A stretch of DNA of 64,000 bases from Rhodonellum psychrophilum GCM71 = DSM 17998 (GCF_000381545.1 NZ_KB906673.1:434001-498000), one strand, 5' to 3'. Counted from the first letter of the stretch, positions 1 to 9,019 are shown. Translations and numbers: made by a program. Notes: generated from the letters alone by a model not told the origin.

Positions 1-149
1 CGATGGAGATTATTTTGGGCCTTATCGCCTTAGAAGCAGGGCTGATAAGCGAGAAACTTTTCGTTGCCTTGGTAGTAATGGCCTTGGTGACGAGTATGAC
101 GAGTGGGCCTTTGATGAAGTGGGCAATGAATAAAAATAAGTTGGCTTAA
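1..149 (+). CDS. Cation/proton antiporter, C-terminal end (partial)
   Basis: An open frame enters from the left edge and stops at TAA 147-149, giving about 49 residues. It reads as a hydrophobic segment rich in Ala, Leu, Val and Met (GLIALEAGLISEKLF, then ALVTSMTSGPLMKW) followed by a short basic tail. That pattern is typical of the last membrane helix of CPA2/KefB-NapA type sodium:proton antiporters, which exchange cations for protons across the inner membrane. Only the tail is visible, so the family call is from pattern memory. A short antisense open frame here is a shadow. Confidence 0.6.
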   Translation, partial: MEIILGLIALEAGLISEKLFVALVVMALVTSMTSGPLMKWAMNKNKLA

Positions 150-200
150 TCGCGGGTTTTGTATAAGAAAAAAATGCGTGGGAATATCCGGAAATGCCCC

Positions 201-232
201 TTGATAATTTCTAACCAAAGGGCTTAATTTTG
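201..232 (+). promoter_or_regulatory. Bacteroidota-type promoter for hemH
   Basis: TTG at 201-203 and TAATTTTG at 225-232 match the Bacteroidota sigma consensus TTG-N(17-23)-TAnnTTTG with a 21-nt spacer. Transcription would begin near 239, which rules out the upstream in-frame ATG at 230 and supports the hemH start at 269. Confidence 0.6.
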
Positions 233-268
233 GTTATTCATAATGATGTTTTACATTTTAAAAATTCG

Positions 269-1303
269 ATGAGCAAAAATAAAGCAAAAACAGGTGTCCT
301 TCTTGTCAATTTGGGTACGCCCGACAGTACGGCCACCGGTGATGTGAGAAAATATTTGAGGGAGTTTTTGATGGATTGGAGAGTCATTGACTTCCCATTT
401 ATCCCCAGATGGATGTTGGTCAACTTGATTATTGCTCCTTTCAGGGCGCCCAAATCCGCAAAGGAATACCGTAAACTTTGGACTGAAAGGGGATCTCCAC
501 TTCTTTTTCACACGGAAGATCTGCGGGACAAACTGGTAAAAAAACTGGATCCGGAAAAATATGTGGTGGAAATGGCCATGCGCTACCAAACTCCAAGCAT
601 TGAGAATGGCTTAAAAAACCTGAACAAAGCCAATGTAAAGAAAATCATTGTCCTCCCTTTGTTTCCCCAGTACGCTTCCGCAACCAATGGTTCGGTAGCG
701 GACAAGGTGATGGAAATCGCTAAAGAATGGCAAATAGTCCCCAGTATTTCTTTTGTCAACAACTTTGTAGAGCATCCACTTTTTCTCCAGGCTTGGGCTG
801 AGGTCGGCAAGGAAATGATGGACAAGGCAGAATATGACATGTTTCTGTTTTCTTATCACGGCTTGCCGGAAAGACAAATTCGAAAAGGTTCTGTAGAGGG
901 TTATTGCCAACTCAGTGACAAATGCTGTGGCAATTACACCAAGAAAAATCAATTCTGCTATCGAGGACAGTGTTTCCATACCACTAGGCTTTTGGTCGAA
1001 AAAATGCAGCTACCAGCAGACAAGGTGATGACCTGTTTCCAATCCCGTTTGGGAAATGATCCTTGGATCAAACCTTACACAGAAGATGTCATCAAGGAAT
1101 TGGCAGCAAAAGGGATAAAAAAAGTACTCGTTTTTTCCCCTGCATTTGTGGCGGATTGTCTGGAGACGATTGTGGAAGTGGGTGAAGAATACAAGGAAAA
1201 ATTCGAAGAACTGGGGGGCGAAGAATGGGAGCTTGTCCCGAGTTTGAATTCCAATGACACCTGGGTGGATTGCGTTGCCGATTTGGTAGAATCCAATACC
1301 TGA
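269..1303 (+). CDS. hemH: Ferrochelatase
   Basis: Inserts ferrous iron into protoporphyrin IX (or coproporphyrin III, depending on lineage), the last metal step of haem synthesis, in the cytoplasm or at the inner membrane. The 344-residue product opens with the family signature GVLLVNLGTPDS. It carries SYHGLPERQ near residue 195, containing the metal-binding/catalytic His, and the C-terminal CLETIVEVGEEY segment with the conserved acidic residues. Several Cys lie in the middle (KCCGNY, FCYRGQC), so a cluster ligand is possible but not shown. The frame extends to an ATG at 230, but the promoter at 201-232 and the conserved N-terminus favour 269. It appears monocistronic, with a terminator following at 1390. 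Confidence 0.95.
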   Translation: MSKNKAKTGVLLVNLGTPDSTATGDVRKYLREFLMDWRVIDFPFIPRWMLVNLIIAPFRAPKSAKEYRKLWTERGSPLLFHTEDLRDKLVKKLDPEKYVVEMAMRYQTPSIENGLKNLNKANVKKIIVLPLFPQYASATNGSVADKVMEIAKEWQIVPSISFVNNFVEHPLFLQAWAEVGKEMMDKAEYDMFLFSYHGLPERQIRKGSVEGYCQLSDKCCGNYTKKNQFCYRGQCFHTTRLLVEKMQLPADKVMTCFQSRLGNDPWIKPYTEDVIKELAAKGIKKVLVFSPAFVADCLETIVEVGEEYKEKFEELGGEEWELVPSLNSNDTWVDCVADLVESNT

Positions 1304-1389
1304 AAGGATTAGGGGTGGATTTTCCCCATCTTAAATATTGCTGAGACAGAATTTCACAAATTTCCGGAGTGTCCAAAATCCTAGATTTG

Positions 1390-1443
1390 CCAAGGAATCG
1401 AGCATAGTTCTTTTGAATTATACTCGATTCCTTGGTTTTTTTT
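1390..1443 (+). terminator. Rho-independent terminator after hemH
   Basis: A 13-bp stem (CCAAGGAATCGAG at 1390-1402 with CTCGATTCCTTGG at 1423-1435) is followed directly by eight T residues. It sits between hemH and the MFS gene. A 62-residue open frame crosses it and is not credible. Confidence 0.85.
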
Positions 1444-1522
1444 GTTCCAGTCTCTTTTCTTTAGGGCATAAAAGAAGATATAATGTGATCTTTTTGCCAC
1501 TTTTGTCGCTTATTCCCACCGA

Positions 1523-2725
1523 ATGAAAAAAATCAATTTCCTTTCAAGCCCCTGGTTTTTATTTTTAGGCATATTGTTGCTTTCTTTTAACCTAAGGCCT
1601 TCCATTACTGCAGTTGGACCTTTGATCCCGATGATTCGCGACGAATTGGGACTGTCCAATGCTTGGGCAGGGTTTCTGACCACATTGCCTTTGTTGACAT
1701 TTGCGACCTTTTCTCTTTTTTCGGCAGCAATAGGAAAGCGGCTGGGTATCGCAAGAGCCATTTTCTTTGCCTTGCTTATTCTTCTTTTGGGAACCATCAT
1801 CAGAATAATGGGTGGGACTTGGCTGTTGTTTTTTGGTACAGGGCTGACAGGGATTGGTATTGTCATCTGTAATGTGCTTTTGATTCCCTTCATTAAAAAT
1901 AGGCTTCCTGATAAAATCGGAATTGCAACCGGGGCATTTACCTCAGGGATGATCCTCTTTGCCGCGATTGCTTCCGGAATCAGTGCGCCGATGGCTCTGG
2001 ATTTTGGTTGGGGCTGGAAAGGCTCGTTGTTCAGCTGGACGGGATTGATTATTTTAGGAATTTTATTTTGGATTCCTCAGATCCGAAATCATAAGGTTAA
2101 GGTGCAGTTGATTCAGGAAGACAAAGCCATCAATGTTTGGAAATCCCGTTTGGCTTGGCAGATTAGTACCTTCATGGGCGTCCAATCACTGATGTTTTTC
2201 ACCCTTATCGCATGGCTGCCAGACATGTTGATCTCTCGCGGATTGTCTGAGGTGGAGGCGGGCTTGGTCCTATCACTGATGCAGATCATCGGATTGTCCG
2301 CATCTTTTTTGGCGCCGATTGTGGGCGTGAAATTCAAGGATCAAGTCCCTTTGGCCTGGAGCTTGGGAGGTTTGTATTTTGTCGGCTTCTCAAGTCTCTT
2401 TTCACAAACGCTTTTGGTCAATTACATCGGACTTTCTTTGGTTGGGATCGCTACCGGTGCCAGTCTTTCCTTTGCGTATATGATCATTGGCCTGAGGACA
2501 CAATCCGAAAAAACCACTGCATCCCTTTCGGGAATGGCGCAATCCACGGGTTATTATCTTGCTGCACTGGGTCCGCTTCTTTTCGGTCTCGCTTTTGACA
2601 TGTTTGGAAACTGGGATTTGTTGATCTATCTTATGCTGTTTTGCACACTCCTATTTGTGTTTTTTGGGGTAAAATCCGGAAGGGCAAGGGTGATTGGATT
2701 TGAAGTCCTCTCAAAAAAAAATTAA
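1523..2725 (+). CDS. MFS transporter, CynX/NimT-like
   Basis: A 400-residue, almost entirely hydrophobic protein with about 12 predicted membrane helices. The first helix and loop contain SFNLRPSITAVGPLI and the first cytoplasmic loop has a GKRLG turn, as in the cyanate/nitroimidazole (CynX/NimT) branch of the major facilitator superfamily. Such proteins exchange small anions or amphipathic compounds across the inner membrane; the substrate here cannot be read from sequence. The ATG at 1523 opens directly with a short basic stretch and helix 1. The gene stands alone, downstream of a terminator and upstream of a separate promoter at 2823. Confidence 0.85.
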   Translation: MKKINFLSSPWFLFLGILLLSFNLRPSITAVGPLIPMIRDELGLSNAWAGFLTTLPLLTFATFSLFSAAIGKRLGIARAIFFALLILLLGTIIRIMGGTWLLFFGTGLTGIGIVICNVLLIPFIKNRLPDKIGIATGAFTSGMILFAAIASGISAPMALDFGWGWKGSLFSWTGLIILGILFWIPQIRNHKVKVQLIQEDKAINVWKSRLAWQISTFMGVQSLMFFTLIAWLPDMLISRGLSEVEAGLVLSLMQIIGLSASFLAPIVGVKFKDQVPLAWSLGGLYFVGFSSLFSQTLLVNYIGLSLVGIATGASLSFAYMIIGLRTQSEKTTASLSGMAQSTGYYLAALGPLLFGLAFDMFGNWDLLIYLMLFCTLLFVFFGVKSGRARVIGFEVLSKKN

Positions 2726-2822
2726 GTCAAATTAAAAAGGATTCGAATTAAAGCAGAGACAATTTTTCAGTGTTTTGGAAGTCCGCTATCCACCAATATT
2801 TTTTATCCCAGGTTTTTCCTGT

Positions 2823-2849
2823 TTGATCCGAGGTAAGCTGTTACCTTTG
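2823..2849 (+). promoter_or_regulatory. Bacteroidota-type promoter for the UPF0316 gene
   Basis: TTG 2823-2825 and TACCTTTG 2842-2849 (a perfect TAnnTTTG) with a 16-nt spacer. The start codon at 2871 follows 21 nt after the -7 box, so the longer frame opening at 2775 would begin upstream of transcription. Confidence 0.55.
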
Positions 2850-2870
2850 CAAAAAAATTCAAGACCAGCC

Positions 2871-3473
2871 ATGCAAGACTATTTTATCTCCTTGGGAATA
2901 TCCAAAGAAGTGTTCAATTATGTACTCATGCCTTTGTTGATCTTTTCCGCAAGGGTCTGTGACGTGTCCATCAATACCCTCAGGATCATGTTTATGCTGA
3001 ACGGGAAGAAGAAAATCGCACCAATTCTGGGGTTTTTCGAAGCAATGATTTGGCTTTTGGCCATTGGTCAGATTTTTCAAAATATCGACAATCCCATGTC
3101 CTACTTGGCCTATGCTGGTGGATTTGCGATGGGAACTTTCGTGGGGATGACCATTGAGGAAAAACTGGCGCTTGGAAGAGTATTGGTCAGGGTGATTACT
3201 CCGACACCCATGCCGGAATTGATAGAATATATGAAAAACAAAGATTTTCGGTTTACAAGTGTTGGAGCAGAGGGAAGGTTTGGAAAAGTCAACTTGCTTT
3301 TTACGGTGATGAAAAGGGAAGCTCTTCCGGAATATATCCAAAAAGTGAAATCCTTCAATGACAAGGCGTTTTATACCATCGAAAGCGTGAAAAGGGTCAG
3401 TGAGGACGAATTGAATGTAATGGAGGATCGACCAAGTTTTACCAATAAGGTTTGGAGCAGAATGAGAAAATAA
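2871..3473 (+). CDS. UPF0316 / DUF2179 membrane protein
   Basis: A 200-residue protein of the UPF0316 family: an N-terminal DUF5698 region with about three membrane helices (roughly residues 10-90) and a soluble C-terminal DUF2179 domain (about 100-190). The segment SARVCDVSINTLRIMFM and the GGFAMGTFVGMTIEEKLALG loop are family hallmarks. Biochemical function is not established; DUF2179 domains occur in small-molecule or nucleotide-sensing contexts. The ATG at 2871 gives a normal-length family member and lies just behind a good promoter, so I prefer it to 2775. Repeat copy A begins 6 nt after the stop codon. Confidence 0.88.
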   Translation: MQDYFISLGISKEVFNYVLMPLLIFSARVCDVSINTLRIMFMLNGKKKIAPILGFFEAMIWLLAIGQIFQNIDNPMSYLAYAGGFAMGTFVGMTIEEKLALGRVLVRVITPTPMPELIEYMKNKDFRFTSVGAEGRFGKVNLLFTVMKREALPEYIQKVKSFNDKAFYTIESVKRVSEDELNVMEDRPSFTNKVWSRMRK

Positions 3474-3479
3474 AGCGTC

Positions 3480-3704
3480 AACCCGTTTTGTGCATTACGA
3501 ACTCAATTCAATAGTATAACTAACCGATGTCCAATTAGTTGTTGATTGTTTTTGACTTCATCCTATTGGTGTTAGGAATTAGTCTGACCATAGTCTGATT
3601 TTCTTGCAGTTTCGATCTCATTTGGAAACCAAGTGCATATTTCCATCTAACTTAATCAAGTTAGATGCATTCCGTTACTTTTTCGATGTCTTAGAATTCG
3701 GGTT
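3480..3704 (+). repeat. Dispersed 3'-end repeat, copy A (long form)
   Basis: This 225-bp non-coding element begins AACCCGTTTTGTGCATTAC and ends TTAGAATTCGGGTT. Its ends are inverted repeats (AACCCG / CGGGTT). Internal blocks shared with other copies include TTTTTGACTTCA, TAGTCTGATTTTCTTGCAG and TTTGGAAACC. A small hairpin (ATCTAACTT/AAGTTAGAT) and about 55 extra bp before the right end define the long form shared with copy C (24452-24675). It starts 6 nt past the UPF0316 stop. Confidence 0.8.
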
Positions 3705-3745
3705 TAAATGCCTGTGGGCATGTTTTGCAAAGCCCCAGACCTGAC

Positions 3746-3789
3746 AAAAAAAGGACCTTGCCCATTTAATTTGGCAAGGTCCTTTTTTT
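3746..3789. terminator. Bidirectional terminator
   Basis: AAAGGACCTTGCC and GGCAAGGTCCTTT form a perfect stem around a 10-nt loop, flanked by A-runs on the left and T-runs on the right, so it can act on both strands. It separates the convergent UPF0316 gene (+) and the PorE-like gene (-), and sits between repeat copies A and B. Confidence 0.88.
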
Positions 3790-3805
3790 GTGAATGGGAC
3801 ATTTT

Positions 3806-3972
3806 AACCCGTGTTATGCATTACCGATTCAATTCCATCACAATTGCTTTATAATCAGTCAAGTATTTTAAGTTTTTAGTTACACGATTTCGGTTAAATT
3901 CGTTTTTTTCCAAATGGTCGGACTTTCTTGAGTTTCAACACCCACTAGAAAACCTTAGGCTTATTTATGGTT
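3806..3972 (+). repeat. Dispersed 3'-end repeat, copy B (short form)
   Basis: A 167-bp copy beginning AACCCGTGTTATGCATTACC. It carries the blocks ATAATCAGTCAAG, GTCGGACTTTCTTGAGTTTC and AGAAAACCTTAGGC. The right inverted repeat is worn down to ATGGTT and touches the TGA stop codon (3972-3974, minus strand) of the PorE-like gene. It lies in the same orientation as copy A, about 100 bp downstream of it, so the whole gap is two repeat copies plus a terminator. Confidence 0.7.
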
Positions 3973-5897
3973 CAATTTGTGATCTCAATCACTTTAAATT
4001 CAGTCCTTCTATTGACCTGATGTTCTTCTTCGGTCTGTGCATTTTGGATGATCAATTGTCGTTTTCCATATCCTTTTGCGATCAATCGGGTAGCGACAAT
4101 TCCTTTTGAAACCAAATAGGCCACGGCGGATTCTGCCCTTCTTTGGGAAAGGGCATCGTTGTAGGCATCACTGGCGCGGGCATCTGTATGTGAACTCAAT
4201 TCAATGCGGATACTTGGATTGTCTTTTAGGATTTTGACTAATTTATCGAGTTCCAAAGCTGCATCAGGCCTGATATCTGCCATGTTCAAATCATAATAGA
4301 TATTGTCAAGCACAATGGATCTTTCCAAAATCAAGGGTTCCAAAACGATGGTGGTATCCAAAGTCACGTTGGTGACATCTTGGATCAAATCCTCTGGTTT
4401 TGGTGTTTTACCTGTCGTGTTGTAAGTGATGCTCTTCGAGAAATAGCCGTTTTTGGAGGCAATCAAGGCAAATTTTTGATTTGGGGTCAGTGTAAACCTG
4501 ATGGTTCCATTTTGGTTGGAGAAATCCCCTCCGGTCATTTTGTTGAGGGAATCATAAAGTGCGACCCTGGTTTGGGGCAGAATGGGCTCTGAACCGTCCT
4601 CTTTTTTCTCTTTGGTAGTTACGGTCAGGAATACATTGATGATTTTTGCTTTGGGAGTCTTGTCTTCGAAATAATAAATGTCATCCCCGCCTTGACCACC
4701 TTCCCTGTTGGAGGAAAGGAATCCCTCAAGTGGATACTTGGTAAAGGAAAGGGCAAAATCGTCTCCTACCGAATTGACATTGGGGCCAAGGTTCTTGACC
4801 ACCCATCCGGCATCGGTTTTTTCAGCGACAAAAAGGTCCAACTTCCCAAGTCCCGGATGACCATCTGATGAAAAGAAAAACTTGCCGTCAGGAGCAGGTC
4901 TTGGATACATTTCGTTGCCTGGAGTGTTGATTTGTGGCCCCATATTCACAGGGTTTCCAAAATCCCCATTGGCAAGCTTGGTCGCTTTGTACAAGTCATT
5001 TCCCCCATATCCTCCTGGGCGATTGGACGAAAAATAAAGTTCATTGCCATCTGGACTGAATGCGGGATTGCTGTTCCAGTAGAATTCATCCTCATTTACC
5101 GGCATCCAAATGGGTTGTGTGTAAGCGGCACCTCTGAAGTAGGAGGCGAATAATGCGACGTCGGGAAGATCTTTGCCGGAGGTAGAGTTTCCTCTCGCAT
5201 AAATGATTGTATTCCCATCAGGGCTGATGGCAATGTCCGCTTGGTTCAATCCCTCTTCATTTCTGAATTCGGGAAGCTCTTGTACGTTCTGAACGTCTAC
5301 CTTGATGCCATCCGCTCTGGTTCGGAAGAGTTTGGTGTAGCCCTGACCTGTGGAGGGATAGAGGCCTGAAGCTTGTCTGGAACTCGTGAAATAGAGAAAA
5401 TCCTCGCTGAGAATGGGGCCATAATCCAAGCCAGGGGTGTTGAGCAATTTGTAGTTCTCTATTTGGATGTAGGGCCAATACTCTTTGATTTCCTCGACTT
5501 TTTTCAAATTGGTGATCTCTCTGTCCAATTCCGCTTGGAATGTGTCATCCAACGTCAATTCCTTGGCTTTTTTAAAGGCTTCTTCAGCTTCCTCAAATTT
5601 CCCCTGGCTTTTTAAACTTTGGCCCAAGCGAAAATATTGCTCGTAATTTTCGTCTTCGCCTAAGGTTTTTTGATAGTATGGAGCGGATTGTTCAATCCTA
5701 TTGGAGAGTCTATAGCTTTCTGCTACGTAAAAGTTTGCCTCTTTATTTTCAGGATCTTCTGCCAATACCTTGGCAAACGTATTGATGGCAAGCTGATATT
5801 CTCCTGACAGAAACTGATTTTGGCCTTTCTGATAGAGGCTGGTGCATCCGCCCAGTAGAAATACCATAGACATCAATAATAAAAAATGCTGCTTCAT
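3972..5897 (-). CDS. PorE-like OmpA-family lipoprotein (TPR + PD40 + CRD + OmpA)
   Basis: A 641-residue outer-membrane lipoprotein. It starts MKQHFLLLMS and has a lipobox LLGGC about 18 residues in. TPR-like helices follow (to about 150), then PD40 beta-propeller blades (about 155-430; APDGK, SPDG, SSNRPGGYGGND motifs), a carboxypeptidase-regulatory-like domain (about 435-520) and a C-terminal OmpA peptidoglycan-binding domain (about 530-640; YYDLNMADIRP, SHTDARAS). This four-part order is that of PorE, which anchors the T9SS to peptidoglycan in Porphyromonas gingivalis. Bacteroidota often encode several such proteins, so orthology is not certain. An in-frame ATG lies 4 codons upstream (5909), but the lipobox spacing favours 5897. 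T9SS cargo and PorZ occur elsewhere in the window. Confidence 0.85.
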   Translation of the reverse strand: MKQHFLLLMSMVFLLGGCTSLYQKGQNQFLSGEYQLAINTFAKVLAEDPENKEANFYVAESYRLSNRIEQSAPYYQKTLGEDENYEQYFRLGQSLKSQGKFEEAEEAFKKAKELTLDDTFQAELDREITNLKKVEEIKEYWPYIQIENYKLLNTPGLDYGPILSEDFLYFTSSRQASGLYPSTGQGYTKLFRTRADGIKVDVQNVQELPEFRNEEGLNQADIAISPDGNTIIYARGNSTSGKDLPDVALFASYFRGAAYTQPIWMPVNEDEFYWNSNPAFSPDGNELYFSSNRPGGYGGNDLYKATKLANGDFGNPVNMGPQINTPGNEMYPRPAPDGKFFFSSDGHPGLGKLDLFVAEKTDAGWVVKNLGPNVNSVGDDFALSFTKYPLEGFLSSNREGGQGGDDIYYFEDKTPKAKIINVFLTVTTKEKKEDGSEPILPQTRVALYDSLNKMTGGDFSNQNGTIRFTLTPNQKFALIASKNGYFSKSITYNTTGKTPKPEDLIQDVTNVTLDTTIVLEPLILERSIVLDNIYYDLNMADIRPDAALELDKLVKILKDNPSIRIELSSHTDARASDAYNDALSQRRAESAVAYLVSKGIVATRLIAKGYGKRQLIIQNAQTEEEHQVNRRTEFKVIEITN

Positions 5898-5948
5898 TGT
5901 TATCATCAATCAATTTGAGGGTTAATTCTAAAGATAGAATATTTATGA

Positions 5949-6422
5949 TTACGAATTGGCAAAGTATTTATTTAACCAACTTTCCTTGGCCGGAATCAAC
6001 CATTTTTTATCCAAATCTGACTTTTTGGCGATCAATGGGTTCAAAATCACCGTGTCAGGCTTGATTTTTCCCTCTTTCAAAATTGCCTTCACACCTAAGA
6101 CAGATGTCATTTCAAAATCATTTCCAGCAGATAAAAAGGAAACCTTTCCCTGATCCAATAAATTGATTTGCAACTGCTTTTCTATTTCCTTTAATGTTCT
6201 CACAGAGCTATCAATAGAGCATCCGCTGGCTCCCAGTTGGCTTTCATCCACAGCCATTAAAATGACCTGATCAAATCGGATAGCAAAAGATGTCGGCATC
6301 AATGCGCCATGGGTATTCCACTGTTCACAAAAAACCTTGAGTTTATCGCTGATCCATTGTTGTTCTGCTGAGGTGAGTTTTCTGTTGGCCTGATACACCC
6401 AGATTCTGGAGTTTTCAGACAT
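5949..6422 (-). CDS. Conserved Bacteroidota protein, often mislabelled 'ABC transporter ATPase'
   Basis: A 157-residue soluble protein beginning MSENSRIWVYQANR; a frame extension adds 7 residues up to 6443. It has a central FAIRFDQVILMAVDES strand-helix block followed by GASGCSIDSSVRTLKEIE. I recognise this as a small conserved Bacteroidota family that databases often call 'ABC transporter ATPase', but no Walker A, signature or Walker B motif is present, so that name is not supported. No signal peptide or membrane segment is seen. It is separated by 51 nt from the PorE-like gene and by about 210 nt from the Fe-S gene upstream. The function is unknown. Confidence 0.75.
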   Translation of the reverse strand: MSENSRIWVYQANRKLTSAEQQWISDKLKVFCEQWNTHGALMPTSFAIRFDQVILMAVDESQLGASGCSIDSSVRTLKEIEKQLQINLLDQGKVSFLSAGNDFEMTSVLGVKAILKEGKIKPDTVILNPLIAKKSDLDKKWLIPAKESWLNKYFANS

Positions 6423-6635
6423 TTGATCAAAACTGATATACATTTGCGAAGGATTTCTTTTTTCAAATCTAAGAAGATATAAACTGAATATATCCTGTTT
6501 CCATAACGAAAGAAGGGATTGTTAGGATATGTTTTTGAAAGAATTCTCCCAATAAATGCATGGGAAGATTGGAGACTGGCGGTGGATGGTACGAATCCAT
6601 TTCCAAGAACCAAGACATGGGGCTCAAAACCGAAA

Positions 6636-7430
6636 TTAAATCCCCATATCCTTTGCAATCAACTCCGACAGGTCATACACCTGTACTTCATGCTCCTTGT
6701 TTTTGTTTTTTACCCCGTCGGTCATCATGGTCAGGCAAAATGGACAGCCAACAGCAATGGCCGATGCCCCTGTTGCCAGTGCTTCTTCCGTTCTTTCAAT
6801 GTTGATATCCTTATTTCCTGGCTCAGGTTCTTTGAACATCTGCGCACCGCCAGCGCCACAGCAAAGCCCTTTTGTGCGGCATCTTTTCATTTCGACTAGT
6901 TCTACGTCCAATGCCTTCAAGACCTCTCTCGGGGCTTCGTATACGTCGTTGGCCCGGCCAAGATAGCAACTGTCATGGAAGGTGATTTTCTTTCCCTTGA
7001 ATTCACCGCCTCCTTTCAATACTATTTTCCCCGCATTGATCAATTCCTGGAGAAATTGGGAATGGTGGACCACTTCATAATTTCCCCCCAAAGCAGGATA
7101 TTCATTTTTGATGGTGTTGAAGCAGTGCGGGCATGCGGTCACGACGCGTTTGATGTTGTAGCCATTCATGACTTGGATGTTGGAAACTGCCTGCATCTGG
7201 AAAAGAAATTCATTTCCGGCACGCCTTGCAGGATCTCCCGTACATCCTTCTTCGGGCCCAAGTACCGCAAAGCTTGTCCCTACTTTGTTCAGTATTTTGA
7301 CAAAAGCCTGTGTCACCGCCTTGTAACGGTCATCAAAAGATCCGGCGCAACCTACCCAAAATAAAATTTCTGGGCTTTCACCGTTTGCAGCCTTCTCGGC
7401 CATCGTGGGTACTTTATATGTATTTGACAT
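6636..7430 (-). CDS. (Fe-S)-binding CCG-domain protein (HdrB/LutA/GlpC-like)
   Basis: A 264-residue soluble redox protein with two cysteine-rich CCG-type domains. The first half has WVGCAGSF, EEGCTGD and ACPHCFNT, where the usual CCG pair is reduced to a single Cys. The second half has the canonical CCGAGGAQMF preceded by HDSCYLGR and followed by VGCPFC. Such domains bind an unusual Fe-S cluster or act in thiol/disulfide or quinone-linked electron transfer, as in HdrB, GlpC and LutA. The gene follows the membrane Fe-S gene (7510-8844) by 79 nt on the same strand, so the two probably form one electron-transfer complex. The electron donor is not evident from the window. Confidence 0.88.
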   Translation of the reverse strand: MSNTYKVPTMAEKAANGESPEILFWVGCAGSFDDRYKAVTQAFVKILNKVGTSFAVLGPEEGCTGDPARRAGNEFLFQMQAVSNIQVMNGYNIKRVVTACPHCFNTIKNEYPALGGNYEVVHHSQFLQELINAGKIVLKGGGEFKGKKITFHDSCYLGRANDVYEAPREVLKALDVELVEMKRCRTKGLCCGAGGAQMFKEPEPGNKDINIERTEEALATGASAIAVGCPFCLTMMTDGVKNKNKEHEVQVYDLSELIAKDMGI

Positions 7431-7509
7431 TTTTGGAACTGTTCTTTTAACGAATGATGAATTGATCGTCTGACATGGTCCTTGGTCAGCTATCTTTTTT
7501 TGCTTCTGC

Positions 7510-8844
7510 TTATTTGATTTCCTCTTCTTTCAGCTTATCTGCCCAATTGAAGCGGTCTGTTGGGGCAAATTTCCAAGGAGAGAAACTCGTTTCCATATTT
7601 TGGAACATGGCATTCCATTGCGCAGGTGTGCCGGATTCTTCCATGGCCACATATCTTCTAAGTTGAAGAATGATGGAAAGCGGATCGATATTGATTGGGC
7701 AGGCTTCCACGCAGGCATTGCAGGAGGTACAGGCATTGATCTCCTCTTTGGTGATAAAGTCGCCCAAAAGGGACTTTCCGTCGTCAAGGCCAGGTAGGCC
7801 AGCATCGATGTTTTTGCCGACTTCTTCCGCCCGGTCCCGAACGTCCATCATGATTTTTCTTGGAGAAAGTTTCTTCCCCGTGATATTGGCCGGGCACTCA
7901 GACGTGCAGCGACCACATTCCGTGCAGCTGTAAGCATTCATGACATTGACCCAACTCAAGTCATTGATGTCTTTGGCGCCAAATCTCCCGATTTCAGCTG
8001 GAGGATCCTGTGTGGTTTCTGTTGGGATGCCCAGCATCATGTTTACCTCATTGGTGACCTCAGGCATATTTTGCATTTCGCCTTTTGGTTTCAAATTGGA
8101 GTACCAGGTGTTTGGGAATGCCAAAAAGATATGGAGATGCTTGGAATAGGTAATGTAAACCGAGAATGCCAAGATGCCGATAATGTGAAACCACCAGGCA
8201 AATCGCTCAATAAAAACCAAGCTGCCGTCTGACATGCCCTCAAAAAGGGGATGAAGCAGGCTGCTGAAGAATAATCCTTCCAACAGTACATAATGGTCAT
8301 TGCCCCTGGCTGCAAGAATCTGGTCAGTGGCATTCATGCTCAAAATGGCAAGCATCAATACGATTTCGATGATCAGGATGAGATTGGCATCCAATGCCGG
8401 CCAGCCTTTCAACTCAGGTTGTGTCAATCGTCCAACTTTCATTACATTCCTTCGAATCAAAAAGGCCACGCAAGAAACCAATACGGCTATGGCCAAGAAT
8501 TCGAAAATGTTCATCGCCACAGTATATGTGGATCCCAGAAGTGGCGCAAAAATTCTGTGGGAGTTAGTGATGCCGTCTATGATAAACTCCAAAACCTCGA
8601 GATTGATGACGATAAAGGCCACATAGATCAGCAGGTGAAGGAATGCGGGAATGATTCTCTTAAACATCTTCTTTTGTCCCAGGGCGACAAGAAGCATGGT
8701 TTTCCATCGTTTATCTGGCTGATCGTTAACGGTCTCTGCTTTTCCAAGGAAAATATTTCTCCTGAGGTAAGTGATCCTTTTGTAAAGGACAAACCCTGCC
8801 GCTGCAAAAATCAGGAAAAAAATCAGTTGAGGTAAAATGCTCAT
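7510..8844 (-). CDS. Membrane (Fe-S)-binding protein, dicluster 4Fe-4S
   Basis: A 444-residue protein. The N-terminal part (residues 1 to about 260) has five or six membrane helices like the NarI/HdrE or GlpC-associated membrane domains. The C-terminal part carries two 4Fe-4S motifs, CTECGRCTSECP near residue 306 and CTSCNACVEACP near 370. The design suggests a quinone-reactive membrane anchor passing electrons to the CCG-domain partner encoded just downstream (HdrC/HdrE-like fusion). The ATG at 8844 starts directly in the first helix. This is the first gene of the operon; tRNA-Phe is divergent about 100 nt away. Confidence 0.88.
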   Translation of the reverse strand: MSILPQLIFFLIFAAAGFVLYKRITYLRRNIFLGKAETVNDQPDKRWKTMLLVALGQKKMFKRIIPAFLHLLIYVAFIVINLEVLEFIIDGITNSHRIFAPLLGSTYTVAMNIFEFLAIAVLVSCVAFLIRRNVMKVGRLTQPELKGWPALDANLILIIEIVLMLAILSMNATDQILAARGNDHYVLLEGLFFSSLLHPLFEGMSDGSLVFIERFAWWFHIIGILAFSVYITYSKHLHIFLAFPNTWYSNLKPKGEMQNMPEVTNEVNMMLGIPTETTQDPPAEIGRFGAKDINDLSWVNVMNAYSCTECGRCTSECPANITGKKLSPRKIMMDVRDRAEEVGKNIDAGLPGLDDGKSLLGDFITKEEINACTSCNACVEACPINIDPLSIILQLRRYVAMEESGTPAQWNAMFQNMETSFSPWKFAPTDRFNWADKLKEEEIK

Positions 8845-8900
8845 ATTGATTGGATTAGTATTTTATTGTTGATTTTGATGTATTTTTTTGTAGAAATGAT

Positions 8901-8930
8901 TTGCAGAAATAGAACTATTATCTACCTTTG
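8901..8930 (+). promoter_or_regulatory. Promoter of tRNA-Phe
   Basis: TTG 8901-8903 and TACCTTTG 8923-8930 with a 19-nt spacer, a full match to the Bacteroidota consensus. The mature tRNA begins 16 nt downstream. Confidence 0.75.
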
Positions 8931-8946
8931 CATCACTTTAAAACGG

Positions 8947-9019
8947 GGTGATGTAGCTCAGTTGGTAGAGCATCGGACTGAAAATCCGTGAGTCGGTGGT
9001 TCGAGCCCACTCATCACCA
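8947..9019 (+). tRNA. tRNA-Phe (GAA)
   Basis: A 73-nt cloverleaf. The acceptor stem GGTGATG (8947-8953) pairs with CATCACC (9012-9018), with discriminator A at 9019. The D arm is GCTC...GAGC, the anticodon loop CTGAAAA gives anticodon GAA, and the T arm is GGTGG-TTCGAGC-CCACT. No CCA is encoded; ACG follows. The terminal pair of the anticodon stem is T-T. A promoter precedes it and a terminator follows immediately, so it is a stand-alone transcript. Confidence 0.96.

Noticed and set aside
1338-1526. 62-residue frame between hemH and the MFS gene
   Set aside because: It runs straight through a strong intrinsic terminator hairpin, so its sequence is explained by that structure.
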